NCBI RefSeq assembly: GCF_934309415.1
Contig: NZ_CAKRDI010000009.1
Location: 1 to 64,000 of the forward strand
Direction: 5' to 3'
Source of the DNA: an uncultured Mediterraneibacter sp.
Lineage (GTDB): Bacteria; Bacillota; Clostridia; Lachnospirales; Lachnospiraceae
Length of the DNA stretch: 64,000 bases
In this document: in pieces, positions 1 through 8,576 of the stretch
How the letters are laid out: every line of letters begins with the position of its first letter
Numbering within the stretch: the first letter of the stretch is position 1
The notes under the pieces: generated by a model
Databases searched by the model: none
Told to the model about the DNA's origin: nothing
What the model saw: the letters and a program-made list of their open reading frames with translations, nothing else
Made by a program: the position numbers and the translations under genes

Positions 1-40
1 ATGGAGCTGACTGTTACTAATAGGTCGAGGGCATAACCAA
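1..40 (+). rRNA. 23S ribosomal RNA, 3' end only
   Basis: The first ~40 bases match the conserved 3' end of bacterial 23S rRNA (TACTAATAGGTCGAGGGC followed by ATAACC). Only the tail is inside the window, so this is the end of an rRNA operon read left to right. No 5S rRNA is recognisable between this point and the terminator at 128-154, or further on before mscL. Confidence 0.9.
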
Positions 41-127
41 AGCAGTGATAGGTAATTGGATGATGATGTTGGTTGAAGCTGTATGTAGTTTTGAAGGTAC
101 ATGAACTAAGATAGTTTTGTAGAGAAG

Positions 128-154
128 CAGTACTGATATAGGTACTGTTTTTTT
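128..154 (+). terminator. Rho-independent terminator of the rRNA operon
   Basis: A six-base-pair stem (CAGTAC / GTACTG) with an eight-base loop is followed directly by seven T residues. Its place, about 90 bases after the 23S end, makes it the likely end of the rRNA transcript. Confidence 0.8.
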
Positions 155-216
155 ATTATTTAAAAATATCTGTGGAGTTATTGTTTACGGAAAGTAGTTA
201 TAGTGTATTTACAAAC

Positions 217-298
217 AGTAAGGTATCCGTTACTGTTCAGACCAAATCTAATCACCTTTCTGGTTAGCTTCGAGGATGCACGTATTGTCTTGAATAAA
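217..298 (+). repeat. Stem-loop repeat family, copy before mscL
   Basis: This copy has the family layout: GTTACTGTTC, a stem (CTAATCA / TGGTTAG), then GAGGATGCACG and TATTGTCTTGAAT. It lies directly upstream of mscL. The lower part of the stem is poorly paired here. Related copies lie near 12987, 16737, 40486, 44194 and, as a fragment, 63954. Confidence 0.6.
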
Positions 299-299
299 A

Positions 300-713
300 G
301 TGAAAAAATTTATGGAAGAATTCAAAGCATTTGCACTTCGTGGAAATGTAATGGATATGGCAGTCGGTGTTATCATAGGTGGAGCTTTTTCAGGAATTGT
401 TACTTCATTGACAGATAATTTTATCAATCCGATTCTGAACGTTCTGACAGGAGGGAAGATTTATTCACTGGAAGATGTCGCAGGATTTGCGTCAAGCTTT
501 ATTTCCGCTGTTGTGAACTTTATTATTATGGCGTTTATTCTTTTCTGCCTGATGAAAGGGATTAATAAGCTGGTGAACTTAAGCAAACCGGAAGAAAAGC
601 CGGCAGATCCTACTACAAAGGTATGTCCGTTCTGCCAGAGCGAGATCAGCATTAAAGCGACAAGATGTCCTCATTGTACATCTGTATTAGAAGAGAAGTC
701 TGAGGAAGCATAA
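300..713 (+). CDS. mscL: Large-conductance mechanosensitive channel MscL with C-terminal zinc ribbon
   Basis: Homopentameric inner-membrane channel that opens under membrane tension and releases solutes on osmotic downshock. The start of the protein carries the family signature (FKAFALRGNVMDMAVGVIIG), followed by TM1, a periplasmic loop and TM2. The usual cytoplasmic C-terminal helix bundle is replaced or extended by a zinc-ribbon-like segment at about residues 103-122 with two CPxC knuckles (CPFC and CPHC). The start is a GTG at 300; an internal ATG at 312 is the alternative, and neither has a strong ribosome site. It is a single gene with a terminator at 792-823 shared with the convergent flavoenzyme gene. 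The channel assignment is secure; metal binding is inferred from the cysteines. Confidence 0.93.
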   Translation: MKKFMEEFKAFALRGNVMDMAVGVIIGGAFSGIVTSLTDNFINPILNVLTGGKIYSLEDVAGFASSFISAVVNFIIMAFILFCLMKGINKLVNLSKPEEKPADPTTKVCPFCQSEISIKATRCPHCTSVLEEKSEEA

Positions 714-791
714 TTGCTATAATTTGATATATAGAAATAGATTTTATCTTCATTTGATGTTTATCAGTGATATTGTTAATCAGGGAGTAAA

Positions 792-823
792 GGGGCTGTT
801 CATCATAGTCGATGAACAGCCCC
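792..823. terminator. Bidirectional terminator between mscL and the flavoenzyme gene
   Basis: A perfect 13-bp stem (GGGGCTGTTCATC / GATGAACAGCCCC) with a six-base loop lies between two convergent genes. A T-rich tract (AGTTTATTTT) follows on the plus side; on the minus side the sequence after the stem is weaker (TTTACTCCC). Confidence 0.85.
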
Positions 824-853
824 AGTTTATTTTATAACACAGGGAGGGGGGTA

Positions 854-2854
854 TTACATGTATCCACGTTTTTCCAGTGTATTGAGGATATTTCTTCCTT
901 CTTCTGTTCCTTCGATGATTCTTCTTGCTCTTACGCTGTCTCCGATATTTACGATTTCGATATTGTCATCGTCTTCGAAAGCATCTTTGATCTGCTGAAG
1001 AACCGGATGCTCGGCTTTCATACCGAGGCAGACAAATCCATAATCGAAAGGAAGTTCTTTCTGCTCTCCGTCAGCTTCTACAAGGAAGTTGTCCGGACGT
1101 ACTTCTTTCAGAGCTGTATTTGGCATCTGGTGTACGTTATATTTCTCCATTAAAGTTCCCATATCTACTTTAGATACCGGATCAATTCCATTTCCGATGA
1201 CTGGCATCATTTCTACGATGCTTACATCTGCTCCGCGTGGTGCGAAGAATTCTACAACATCAAGTCCTACAGCTCCACCACCGATTACAACGACTTTTTT
1301 ACCTGTCAGGTCTGTCGGATAGTCATTTACATGATCGATCATGTTCAGGATAGAAGCGACTTTTCCACCTTCTTTGTCAATGTTCTCGTGTAATCCCGGA
1401 ATTGGTGGAAGTAACGGTGAAGAACCTGTTGCATTCACGATTACGTTTGGTTTCAGACTCTTGATAAAGTCTACATTTGCCTCTGTATTTGTGAAAGCGA
1501 AGAGGTTTTTCAGGTTGTTTGTTCTGTGGATCATATAATTCGGGAAATCAGAAAGTCTCTTCTTATCCGGAATCTTGGAAATCTCAGCAGCAAGTCCGCC
1601 GAGGTATGACTTCTTCTCAAGCAGGAAAGTTGTACATCCTACTTCTGCAGCTGTACAGGCAGCTTCCATACCTGCTGTACCACCACCAACTACAACAACG
1701 TTGCATGGTTTTGTAATATGTTTCTTCTTGTATCCTTCTCCGTCCGGTACATTCGGGTTTACTGTACAGCGGATCGGGCGGTTGATACCAATACGGTTTC
1801 CGGCACATCCGATGTTACAGGAGATACATTTACGAATATCACAGACATCACCAAACTCTACTTTATTTACCCATTCAGGATCTGCGATCAGTCCACGTCC
1901 CATACCGATCAGGTCTGCATCGCCTCTTGCAAGGATGTCATCGGCAACACGTGGATCACGGATATTTCCCATAGTTACACATGGCTTGTTGAAACGCTCT
2001 TTTACAGCTTTTGCCATGTAGGAACGCCATCCATCCGGGAAGTGGTTTGCATCGATCTGATACTGGATAGACCCGTTCAGACCACAGGATACATCGATTA
2101 CGTCAACTTCTTTTTCAAGATATTTCAGATACTCAAGAGAATCTTCCAGAGTATTTCCACCTTCCATAAATTCATCAGCACTGATACGGAGGAAGATCGG
2201 GAAGAATGGTCCAACCTGTTTTCTTACTTCTTCGATTACAAGGCGTGCAAAGCGGGCTCTGTTTTCGATAGAACCGCCAAACTCGTCTGTTCTCTTATTT
2301 GTAAGAGGAGAGAGGAACTGGCTTAACAGATAAGAATGTCCTCCGTGGATCTCTACAGTATCAAATCCGGCGATCTGAGCACGTTTTGCTGCTTCACCAT
2401 ATTTCTTTACAATGCGGTAGATTTCATCTTTTGTAAGCGGGCGAGGAATCTCTCCACCGGCTTTAGACGGAATGTCAGAAGCAGATACAGGCTGCATGTT
2501 TGTTCTTGCAGACTGTGCGGATGCTCCGGCATGGTTGATCTGGATTCCGATACAGGCTCCGTGTTTGTGAACTGTCTCTGTCAGTTTGAAAAGACGTGGC
2601 AGGTAGTTGTCATGATCAATACGAAGCTGTGTTGTTCCGTTAGAACCTTCCGGTGAATCAACGCTTGCGTTTTCTACCATAATAAGACCAACGCCGCCTT
2701 TTGCTCTCTGCTCGTAATAATTAATATGAAGGAAACTCATTTCTCCGCTGGACTCACCGTAGTTTGTTCCCATTGGAGTCATCATGATACGGTTTTTCAT
2801 TGTCATGCGACGAACTGTAAATGGTTCAAAAATGTGTTTGTACTCTTTTTTCAT
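854..2854 (-). CDS. NADH:flavin oxidoreductase / enoate-reductase family (2,4-dienoyl-CoA reductase-like), 666 aa
   Basis: Multidomain Old Yellow Enzyme-type reductase expected to carry FMN, a [4Fe-4S] cluster and FAD and to reduce an activated C=C bond with NAD(P)H. Seen: an N-terminal OYE TIM barrel with the EIHGGHSYLLSQFLSP block; the cluster motif C-x2-C-x3-C-x11-C near residues 340-360 (CISCNIGC...CTVNP); an FAD Rossmann motif (VVVGGGTAGMEAA) near 387 and a second dinucleotide motif (VVVIGGGAVGLD) near 520. The length fits FadH and the BaiCD/BaiH group. AGGAG precedes the ATG. It is transcribed away from the LysR at 3236. The substrate is not visible; because shikimate and dehydroshikimate are cyclic 2-enoates and the neighbours handle such compounds, one of these is a reasonable inference. 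Confidence 0.85.
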   Translation of the reverse strand: MKKEYKHIFEPFTVRRMTMKNRIMMTPMGTNYGESSGEMSFLHINYYEQRAKGGVGLIMVENASVDSPEGSNGTTQLRIDHDNYLPRLFKLTETVHKHGACIGIQINHAGASAQSARTNMQPVSASDIPSKAGGEIPRPLTKDEIYRIVKKYGEAAKRAQIAGFDTVEIHGGHSYLLSQFLSPLTNKRTDEFGGSIENRARFARLVIEEVRKQVGPFFPIFLRISADEFMEGGNTLEDSLEYLKYLEKEVDVIDVSCGLNGSIQYQIDANHFPDGWRSYMAKAVKERFNKPCVTMGNIRDPRVADDILARGDADLIGMGRGLIADPEWVNKVEFGDVCDIRKCISCNIGCAGNRIGINRPIRCTVNPNVPDGEGYKKKHITKPCNVVVVGGGTAGMEAACTAAEVGCTTFLLEKKSYLGGLAAEISKIPDKKRLSDFPNYMIHRTNNLKNLFAFTNTEANVDFIKSLKPNVIVNATGSSPLLPPIPGLHENIDKEGGKVASILNMIDHVNDYPTDLTGKKVVVIGGGAVGLDVVEFFAPRGADVSIVEMMPVIGNGIDPVSKVDMGTLMEKYNVHQMPNTALKEVRPDNFLVEADGEQKELPFDYGFVCLGMKAEHPVLQQIKDAFEDDDNIEIVNIGDSVRARRIIEGTEEGRNILNTLEKRGYM

Positions 2855-3235
2855 AATTAATAATCTCCTGAAATAAATAATGAATTTAATAATGAATCTT
2901 TCTGTAAATGAGTCATGTAACTGTTTTGTGATTTTCGAGATCTTCTATATATAATGTAGAAAAATTTCTGGGTACAAAACAGTTCTCATTCTGAGTGTTT
3001 GCTAATCGTGAAAAGAGGCTGTTTGATATTTGATTAACAATCCGTTGTACAATGCGTATTATAAGGAAAAATCAGATATTAAACAAATGCATATTTTTTA
3101 ACGAATCTATAGATATTATCTATGAATTGTGCTATTTTATACAAAAGAGGAAATTTATTGTAGAAAATGTAACAGGGATTATTTTTCAGACACGCTCTAG
3201 AGTAAATAAATATTTCGAGAGACAGAAAGGGGATA
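2855..3235. promoter_or_regulatory. Divergent control region between flavoenzyme and LysR genes
   Basis: No gene is seen in these 380 bases. They hold AT-rich promoter-like sequence for both directions, a LysR-type half-palindrome at 3015-3040 (GAGGCTGTTTGATATTTGAT then TAACAA) that resembles one at 5321-5344 before aroE, and a single end of the terminal-inverted-repeat family at 3181-3201 (ATTTTTCAGACACGCTCTAG). The likely user is the LysR at 3236 acting on the divergent flavoenzyme gene. Confidence 0.5.
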
Positions 3236-4123
3236 ATGAGGGTGAATTTAAATCAGTTATATTATTTTTCAAAGCTGGCGGAAGTACAACATTATACAAA
3301 TGCAGCGGAGGAACTTGCGATTTCCCAGCCAAGTCTGAGTCATGCGATCAATTCTCTGGAGAAGGAGCTGGGAACCAAATTATTTGTGAAACAGGGCAGA
3401 GGGGTGGTTCTGACGAAATATGGTCAGATTTTCAAGGAATATGTAGATGATGCGCTTCACACTTTGGATACAGGTGTAAAAAAAGTGAGAACGATGACAG
3501 GACAGACCGAAGGGATTGTAGAGCTGGCGTATATTTATACGTTGGGAAGTGGATTTGTGCCGCGGCTGGTAGGCGATTTCATTCGAACTCACGAGGAATT
3601 AAAGGTGCATTTCCATTTTACAGTAGGAAATACATCGGAGATTATTCAGGGACTCAAAGAAGACCGGTTCGATCTTGCGTTCTGTTCTATGGCGGAGCGG
3701 GAGAGTGACATTCAGTTTACTCCGGTTGGACGGGAAAATCTGGTAGTTGTTGTACCGCATGGACATCCATTGTCTTATAAAAATTCAGTGGATCTGGAGC
3801 AGGTGGCGGCATATCCGCAGATCTTTTATACAAAGAACAGTGGACTAAGACCAGTGGTAGACCGGATGTTTGAGCAGGCCAGGGTAAATCCGCAGATAGC
3901 GTATGAGATTGAAGAAGATGGCTCCATGGCAGGACTTGTAGCGCAGAATTTTGGAATTGCAGTCATGCCGGAAATACCGATTCTTTCGTTACTGGATGTG
4001 GAGGTTCTTACATTAAGAAATCAGAATCAGCGGCGTTATATCTATATGGCGCAGGCAAAGGAGAGGTATCGTCCGCCTCTGGTACAGAAATTTGCAGAAT
4101 ATGTGAAACGCAGGGCAATATAG
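3236..4123 (+). CDS. LysR-family transcriptional regulator
   Basis: A 295-residue LysR-type regulator: N-terminal winged helix-turn-helix (LNQLYYFSKLAEVQHYTNAA, then LAISQPSLSHAINSLEKELG) and a periplasmic-binding-like effector domain from about residue 90. An AAAGGGG ribosome site precedes the ATG. It lies head-to-head with the flavoenzyme at 854-2854 and tail-to-tail with a second LysR of similar size, so it most likely controls the flavoenzyme and possibly the aroE operon. The effector is unknown; an intermediate of the shikimate/quinate group is the contextual guess. Confidence 0.92.
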   Translation: MRVNLNQLYYFSKLAEVQHYTNAAEELAISQPSLSHAINSLEKELGTKLFVKQGRGVVLTKYGQIFKEYVDDALHTLDTGVKKVRTMTGQTEGIVELAYIYTLGSGFVPRLVGDFIRTHEELKVHFHFTVGNTSEIIQGLKEDRFDLAFCSMAERESDIQFTPVGRENLVVVVPHGHPLSYKNSVDLEQVAAYPQIFYTKNSGLRPVVDRMFEQARVNPQIAYEIEEDGSMAGLVAQNFGIAVMPEIPILSLLDVEVLTLRNQNQRRYIYMAQAKERYRPPLVQKFAEYVKRRAI

Positions 4124-4208
4124 TCATCATTAAAAAATAACTGTCTTATACATGCAAATTCACATTTTGCGAGAATGAGGCAGCTATTTAGGACCTGCTC
4201 TCTAATAA

Positions 4209-4246
4209 AAAGAAGGCACAACTTATATAGAAGTGCCTTCTTTTTT
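4209..4246. terminator. Bidirectional terminator between the two LysR genes
   Basis: Stem AAGAAGGCAC / GTGCCTTCTT with T-rich tracts on both strands. The right arm lies inside the last codons of the minus-strand LysR gene, whose C-terminus is therefore coded by terminator sequence. Confidence 0.85.
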
Positions 4247-5107
4247 GATAAAAGAAATAAAATTATGGACGGCTGGAACTTGGTAATGGCCTTTCAGGTA
4301 AGCCATATAGACGGTATGATGCAGTGTTACATCTGTTAAATGAAGCCGTTCCAGTTTAAAATGATCGAGAATGTCCACATCTGCGACCAGGGCGATTCCG
4401 AAATCTTCTGCTACAAGGGAAGCAATTGCGTTCTCATCGGGAGATTCACAGATGATATTTGGAGTGATTCCATAGGAAGAATAGGTTCTGTTTGTAAAGC
4501 GTCCCAGTCCGGAAGTCCGGTCATATCCGATAACCGGATAGGATTCAAGATCTGTCAACTCCAGAGGTTCTTTCTTTGTAAGAGGATGACCGACAGGTGT
4601 GATCACGATCATTTTCTGGTTCATGATCGGAACGAACTGAATATCTGGTTCATCTTCTACATAGGAACCGAAGATCACGTCATATCGTTCGGATTTCAGT
4701 CCTGCAATCATTTCTCCGGTGTGACTTTGGTGAAAGTTAAAAGTCAGATCCTTATTTTTCGGATTGCTCAGGAAACGACGGACTGTATGGGGGATATATC
4801 TGGCGGCCAGCGGGAAAACATAGGCGATATCTACGTGTCCTGCATTTCCAGCCAGTTTTTTCATATGCTTCTGGGCAAGACGTACATCTTCCAGGATCTG
4901 ATCAGTATGTTCAAGAAATACTTTCCCATATTTTGTGAGTGCTACGGTACGTCCTTTGCGCTCGAAGAGGACGATTCCCAGTTCTTCTTCTAAAGAAGCA
5001 ATAGATCGGCTGAGGCTGGGCTGTGAGATGTTCAGTTCGGATGAAGCAAGCCGGAAATGCTGATGTCTGGCAACCGCCTGAAAATAAACTAACTGATTTA
5101 AGGTCAT
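4223..5107 (-). CDS. LysR-family transcriptional regulator
   Basis: A 294-residue LysR-type regulator with N-terminal helix-turn-helix (SELNISQPSLSRSIASLEEE) and a C-terminal effector-binding domain. It is similar in size and style to the LysR at 3236 and may be its paralogue. It is divergent from the aroE-MFS-aroD-esterase-permease run starting at 5485, which is the classical arrangement for a LysR activator and its target. AAGGAG lies upstream of the ATG. The ligand cannot be read from sequence. Confidence 0.92.
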   Translation of the reverse strand: MTLNQLVYFQAVARHQHFRLASSELNISQPSLSRSIASLEEELGIVLFERKGRTVALTKYGKVFLEHTDQILEDVRLAQKHMKKLAGNAGHVDIAYVFPLAARYIPHTVRRFLSNPKNKDLTFNFHQSHTGEMIAGLKSERYDVIFGSYVEDEPDIQFVPIMNQKMIVITPVGHPLTKKEPLELTDLESYPVIGYDRTSGLGRFTNRTYSSYGITPNIICESPDENAIASLVAEDFGIALVADVDILDHFKLERLHLTDVTLHHTVYMAYLKGHYQVPAVHNFISFIKKEGTSI

Positions 5108-5484
5108 GGTAGAACTCCTTCCTCATGTTTGTTCTTATTCTGAATTCGCAAAGAATCATACAAGTATTCAAATTCATATAAATTCATGCAAGCATGATTT
5201 ATATGAGCTTGAATTACTATATCATACACATTGTACCATAACTGATACCTAAAAACTATCAAAAATCTAAAAAAGATGTATTAGAAGTATGAGAGAAAAA
5301 CTCGTATAATAAGTGTCAGAGAGGTTGTTTGATAATTAACAAACTACTTGCAGCGACAAGCAGTGATATATGACAACAAGAGGAACATGCAAGAGCAATA
5401 GTAGTTTTGTACTATTATTAATTATCAGCAGTAAAACATTTAATCATTTTAAATCATTCATTTATTTAAAAGGAGAACAAAATC
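5108..5484. promoter_or_regulatory. Divergent LysR/aroE control region with promoter and operator-like palindrome
   Basis: A TATAAT box at 5305-5310 lies upstream of aroE. Just after it, at 5321-5344, is GAGGTTGTTTGATAATTAAC followed by AAAC, containing the inverted repeat GTTTG-N8-CAAAC and a T-N11-A LysR-type core. The same GAGG-TGTTTGATA block appears at 3015-3040 before the flavoenzyme gene. A long leader (about 150 bases) without a clear hairpin follows, ending in AAAAGGAG before aroE. Nothing else is seen here. Confidence 0.55.
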
Positions 5485-6363
5485 ATGGCAGAGAGAATTA
5501 CAGGACACACAGAACTTATTGGACTTATGGCTTACCCAATCAGACATTCCAGTTCACCGGCAATGCATAATGAAGCATTTGCTACATTAGGACTTGACTA
5601 TGCATACCTTGCATTTGAAGTAGACAACAGCACACTGGAAGATGCGATCAAAGGACTTCGTGCATTAAAGATGGTAGGATCTAATGTTTCCATGCCGAAC
5701 AAAACTGTAGTAGGACAGTATCTGGATGAGCTTTCACCGGCAGCAGAGATGTGTGGAGCTGTTAATACAATTGTAAATGATAACGGAAAACTGATCGGAC
5801 ATATCACAGACGGAATCGGATTCATGCAGTCACTGAAAGACAATGATATCGATGTAATCGGTAAGAAGATGACAATCTGTGGAGCTGGTGGAGCTGCAAC
5901 AGCAATCGAGATCCAGGCTGCACTTGACGGAGTAAAAGAAATTTCTATCTTCAATATCCATGATAAATTCTGGGATAACGCAGTAGAGACTGTGAAGAAG
6001 ATCAATGAGAAGACAGATTGTAAAGCTACTCTGTATGATCTGGATGACAAAGAGAAATTAAAAGAAGAGATGGATTCTTCTTATATCTTTGTAAATGGTA
6101 CAGGTGTTGGAATGAAACCACTTGAGGGAATGTCTGTTGTTCCTGACAAATCTTTCTTCCGTCCGGAACTGATTGTAGTAGATGTACCGTACTCACCACT
6201 TGAGACAAAGATGCGTAAGATGGCAAAAGAAGTTGGATGCAAGACAATGAACGGTCTTGGAATGATGCTCTTCCAGGGAGCTGCAGCTTTCAAACTCTGG
6301 ACAGGTAAAGAGATGCCGATCGAGCACATGAAAGAAGTACTGAATATCAGATACGATGACTAA
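5485..6363 (+). CDS. aroE: Quinate/shikimate dehydrogenase, YdiB/AroE family
   Basis: NAD(P)-dependent dehydrogenase of 292 residues interconverting shikimate/3-dehydroshikimate and probably quinate/3-dehydroquinate. The substrate domain shows PIRHSSSPAMHN and the catalytic-lysine stretch NVSMPNK; the nucleotide domain has GAGGAATA and ends in GLGMMLFQGAAAFKLWTG. NVSMPNK, NGTGVGMKPLE and the ending resemble E. coli YdiB more than biosynthetic AroE, which fits a dual-cofactor, quinate-capable enzyme. AAAAGGAG precedes the ATG. It heads a run with an MFS permease, aroD, an esterase and a permease, which argues for uptake and catabolism rather than only aromatic amino-acid synthesis. Direction of flux is inference. 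Confidence 0.92.
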   Translation: MAERITGHTELIGLMAYPIRHSSSPAMHNEAFATLGLDYAYLAFEVDNSTLEDAIKGLRALKMVGSNVSMPNKTVVGQYLDELSPAAEMCGAVNTIVNDNGKLIGHITDGIGFMQSLKDNDIDVIGKKMTICGAGGAATAIEIQAALDGVKEISIFNIHDKFWDNAVETVKKINEKTDCKATLYDLDDKEKLKEEMDSSYIFVNGTGVGMKPLEGMSVVPDKSFFRPELIVVDVPYSPLETKMRKMAKEVGCKTMNGLGMMLFQGAAAFKLWTGKEMPIEHMKEVLNIRYDD

Positions 6364-6396
6364 TCTGTGGGATTCAAAACGAGAGGAAATATAACG

Positions 6397-7608
6397 ATGA
6401 ATAAAAAATATTTGCCAAGTGCATTGATTCTTTATTTAAATTATTTTATCCATGGAATCGGCTGCTCCATCCTGGGGCAGGCCGTAATCAAGGAATCCCT
6501 TGCTGCATCCTGGGGAGTAGAAGTTATGGCAATTACTGCCATTTCCGCAGCATTGGGACTTGGACGTCTGATCGCCCTGCCATTCGCAGGACCGTTATCT
6601 GATAAGCTAGGAAGACGTATCTCCACTGCAATCGGAAGTGCTTCCTATGCAGTTTATCTGATTGGACTTGCATTTGCATTTAACGCCGGAACAAATGGCG
6701 GATACATGATTGCTTATGTCTGTGCAGTAATCGGTGGTATTGCAAATTCTTTTCTGGATACAGGAATCTACCCGGCAGTTTCAGAAATCATCTACAAAGC
6801 ACCGGGTGTTGCTACAATGGGAATCAAGTTCTTTATCGCAATTGCACAGATGATTCTTCCATTTGTACTTGGAGCAACAGTAGCTACAACAGCAACAGGA
6901 TTAGTTTCCTATAATATGCTGTTCTATGTATGTGGCATTGCTTATGTAGTACTTCTTGTTCTTGTTATGATTTTCCCGCTTCCTGATGCAGACCAAAAGG
7001 CAGCAGGTAAGAAAGAAGGACTGATTGATAGCTTAAAGCATACACATTTTTCTATTGAGTCTATCGCAATGATCCTGATTGGATTTACATGTACAGGAAC
7101 ATTCCAGCTGTGGCTCAACTGTGCACAGAACTTTGCAAAAGAGAATGTAGGCTGGGCTGACCCGTCTATTATGCAGACTTATTATTCCGCAGGAACAATG
7201 ATTGCGCTGGTTGTTACAGCATTCCTGACAAGAAAGATCAAAGATGTACGTTTCATCGTGGCCTATCCGGTGATCTGTCTTGCAACTCTGGTGGTTGTTC
7301 TGGTAGGACAGAGCAAACCGCTGATGATTGCTGGTGCATTTATCATTGGATGGGCAGGAGCAGGCGGGCTGCTTCAGATCGTGACTTCTGTGTGCAATAT
7401 GATTTTCCCGAAAATCAAGGGAACAGTCACTGCACTGGTTATGATCGCATCATCCCTGTGTAACTACACAATCCTTACAGCAGCATCCAAGATGCAGCCG
7501 TCACAGGTAATGATCATGAACATTGTACTTACAGCAGTTGGTGTTGCACTTGGATTGTTTGTAAATGTAAGATATGGTGTCCTTCTGAAGAATTCTGAGG
7601 AAGCGTAA
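6397..7608 (+). CDS. MFS transporter, YdiN/YdiM-like (shikimate/quinate-type substrate proposed)
   Basis: A 403-residue major-facilitator permease with about 12 hydrophobic segments and the loop 2-3 MFS motif GPLSDKLGRR. The start at ATG 6397 (MNKKYLPSALILYLN) is chosen because GAGAGG lies just upstream; an in-frame GTG 30 bases earlier has no ribosome site. It lies between aroE and aroD, the same neighbourhood as E. coli ydiN-ydiB-aroD, so a cyclitol carboxylate such as shikimate or quinate is the probable substrate. That substrate is inferred from context only. Confidence 0.85.
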   Translation: MNKKYLPSALILYLNYFIHGIGCSILGQAVIKESLAASWGVEVMAITAISAALGLGRLIALPFAGPLSDKLGRRISTAIGSASYAVYLIGLAFAFNAGTNGGYMIAYVCAVIGGIANSFLDTGIYPAVSEIIYKAPGVATMGIKFFIAIAQMILPFVLGATVATTATGLVSYNMLFYVCGIAYVVLLVLVMIFPLPDADQKAAGKKEGLIDSLKHTHFSIESIAMILIGFTCTGTFQLWLNCAQNFAKENVGWADPSIMQTYYSAGTMIALVVTAFLTRKIKDVRFIVAYPVICLATLVVVLVGQSKPLMIAGAFIIGWAGAGGLLQIVTSVCNMIFPKIKGTVTALVMIASSLCNYTILTAASKMQPSQVMIMNIVLTAVGVALGLFVNVRYGVLLKNSEEA

Positions 7609-7760
7609 TACAAAACATATTATGTTATAATATAATGAGTGCAAAAGAAAAGGAGGCAACGCCACAGGCGGAATTCCTTTCCTTGCACCATTAGCAGATG
7701 ACAGAGCGTGTAAACGCAGGTTCGTGAGATATGAAAAACGAAAAAGAAAGGAATAGAACT
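7609..7760 (+). promoter_or_regulatory. Spacer with internal promoter-like sequence and hairpin before aroD
   Basis: An AT-rich TTATGTTATAATATAATG block at about 7620-7637 looks like an extra promoter. It is followed by an imperfect hairpin whose ends are GTGCAA (from 7639) and TTGCAC (to 7688), with an inner GCCACAGGC. AAGAAAGG precedes the aroD ATG at 7761. Confidence 0.4.
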
Positions 7761-8522
7761 ATGAATACTGTTAAAGTAAGAAATATTGAGATTGGCGCAG
7801 GAATTCCGAAAATCTGTGTACCGATCGTAGGTGTAACAAGAGAAGAGATTCTTGCAGCAGCAGAGAATATCAAATCTACAAAGGCTGACGTTGTTGAGTG
7901 GCGTGTAGACTGGTACGAGGATATCTTTGATTTCGCAAAGACAGAAGAGACAATGAAAGCTCTCCGTGAGGCACTTGGTGATACACCGATCCTTTTCACA
8001 TTCCGTACATCAAAGGAAGGTGGAGAGAAAGCAATCGAGACAGAGACTTATGTAGAGCTGAATCAGAATGCAGCGAAGACAGGTCTTGTTGATCTTGTAG
8101 ATGTTGAAGCATTTACAGGAGATGATGCAGTGAAAGCAGTTGTCGAGACAGCTCATGCAAATGGAGTGAAAGTAATCGCTTCTAACCATGATTTCCACAA
8201 GACTCCGGCGAAAGAGGAGATTGTATCCCGTTTAAGAAAGATGCAGGAGCTTGGAGCTGATATTCCGAAAATCGCAGTTATGCCACAGAATAAGAAAGAT
8301 GTACTGACACTTCTTTCCGCAACAGAAGAGATGGCAAGCGAGTATGCAGACCGCCCGATCATTACAATGTCCATGTCAGGAACAGGTGTGATCAGCCGTC
8401 TGTGTGGAGAAGTATTTGGTTCTGCACTGACATTCGGAGCAGTAGGCAAGGTATCTGCACCGGGACAGATGGGAATTGAAGATCTGACAACAGTACTTGG
8501 ATTACTTCACAAGAGTCTGTAA
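7761..8522 (+). CDS. aroD: Type I 3-dehydroquinate dehydratase
   Basis: Class I dehydroquinase, which dehydrates 3-dehydroquinate to 3-dehydroshikimate through a Schiff base. Visible active-site features are the WRVDWY strand, the catalytic histidine in SNHDFHKTP and the Schiff-base lysine in IPKIAVMPQ; the 253-residue length from this start is normal. ATG 7761 (MNTVKVRNIEIGAGIPKICV) is preferred over the in-frame ATG at 7731 because it aligns with the usual N-terminus and has AAAGG upstream. With aroE next to it the enzyme can join quinate and shikimate pools; in this cluster a catabolic role is as likely as biosynthesis. Confidence 0.95.
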   Translation: MNTVKVRNIEIGAGIPKICVPIVGVTREEILAAAENIKSTKADVVEWRVDWYEDIFDFAKTEETMKALREALGDTPILFTFRTSKEGGEKAIETETYVELNQNAAKTGLVDLVDVEAFTGDDAVKAVVETAHANGVKVIASNHDFHKTPAKEEIVSRLRKMQELGADIPKIAVMPQNKKDVLTLLSATEEMASEYADRPIITMSMSGTGVISRLCGEVFGSALTFGAVGKVSAPGQMGIEDLTTVLGLLHKSL

Positions 8523-8576
8523 GAGTCAGAATTCGTTCGAATAAATACATTCTAGTTATTACCGGGAGGAGAGAAA

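Noticed and set aside
203..418. 71-codon frame overlapping the start of mscL
   Set aside because: It runs through a repeat and the mscL N-terminus in another frame and has no ribosome site.
1718..2326. 202-codon open frame opposite the flavoenzyme gene
   Set aside because: It lies fully inside the real minus-strand gene with clear FMN, Fe-S and FAD motifs; the translated sequence has no domain and no ribosome site.
4340..4993. 217-codon plus-strand frame inside the second LysR gene
   Set aside because: Complementary to a clear LysR coding sequence; no start signal or family resemblance.
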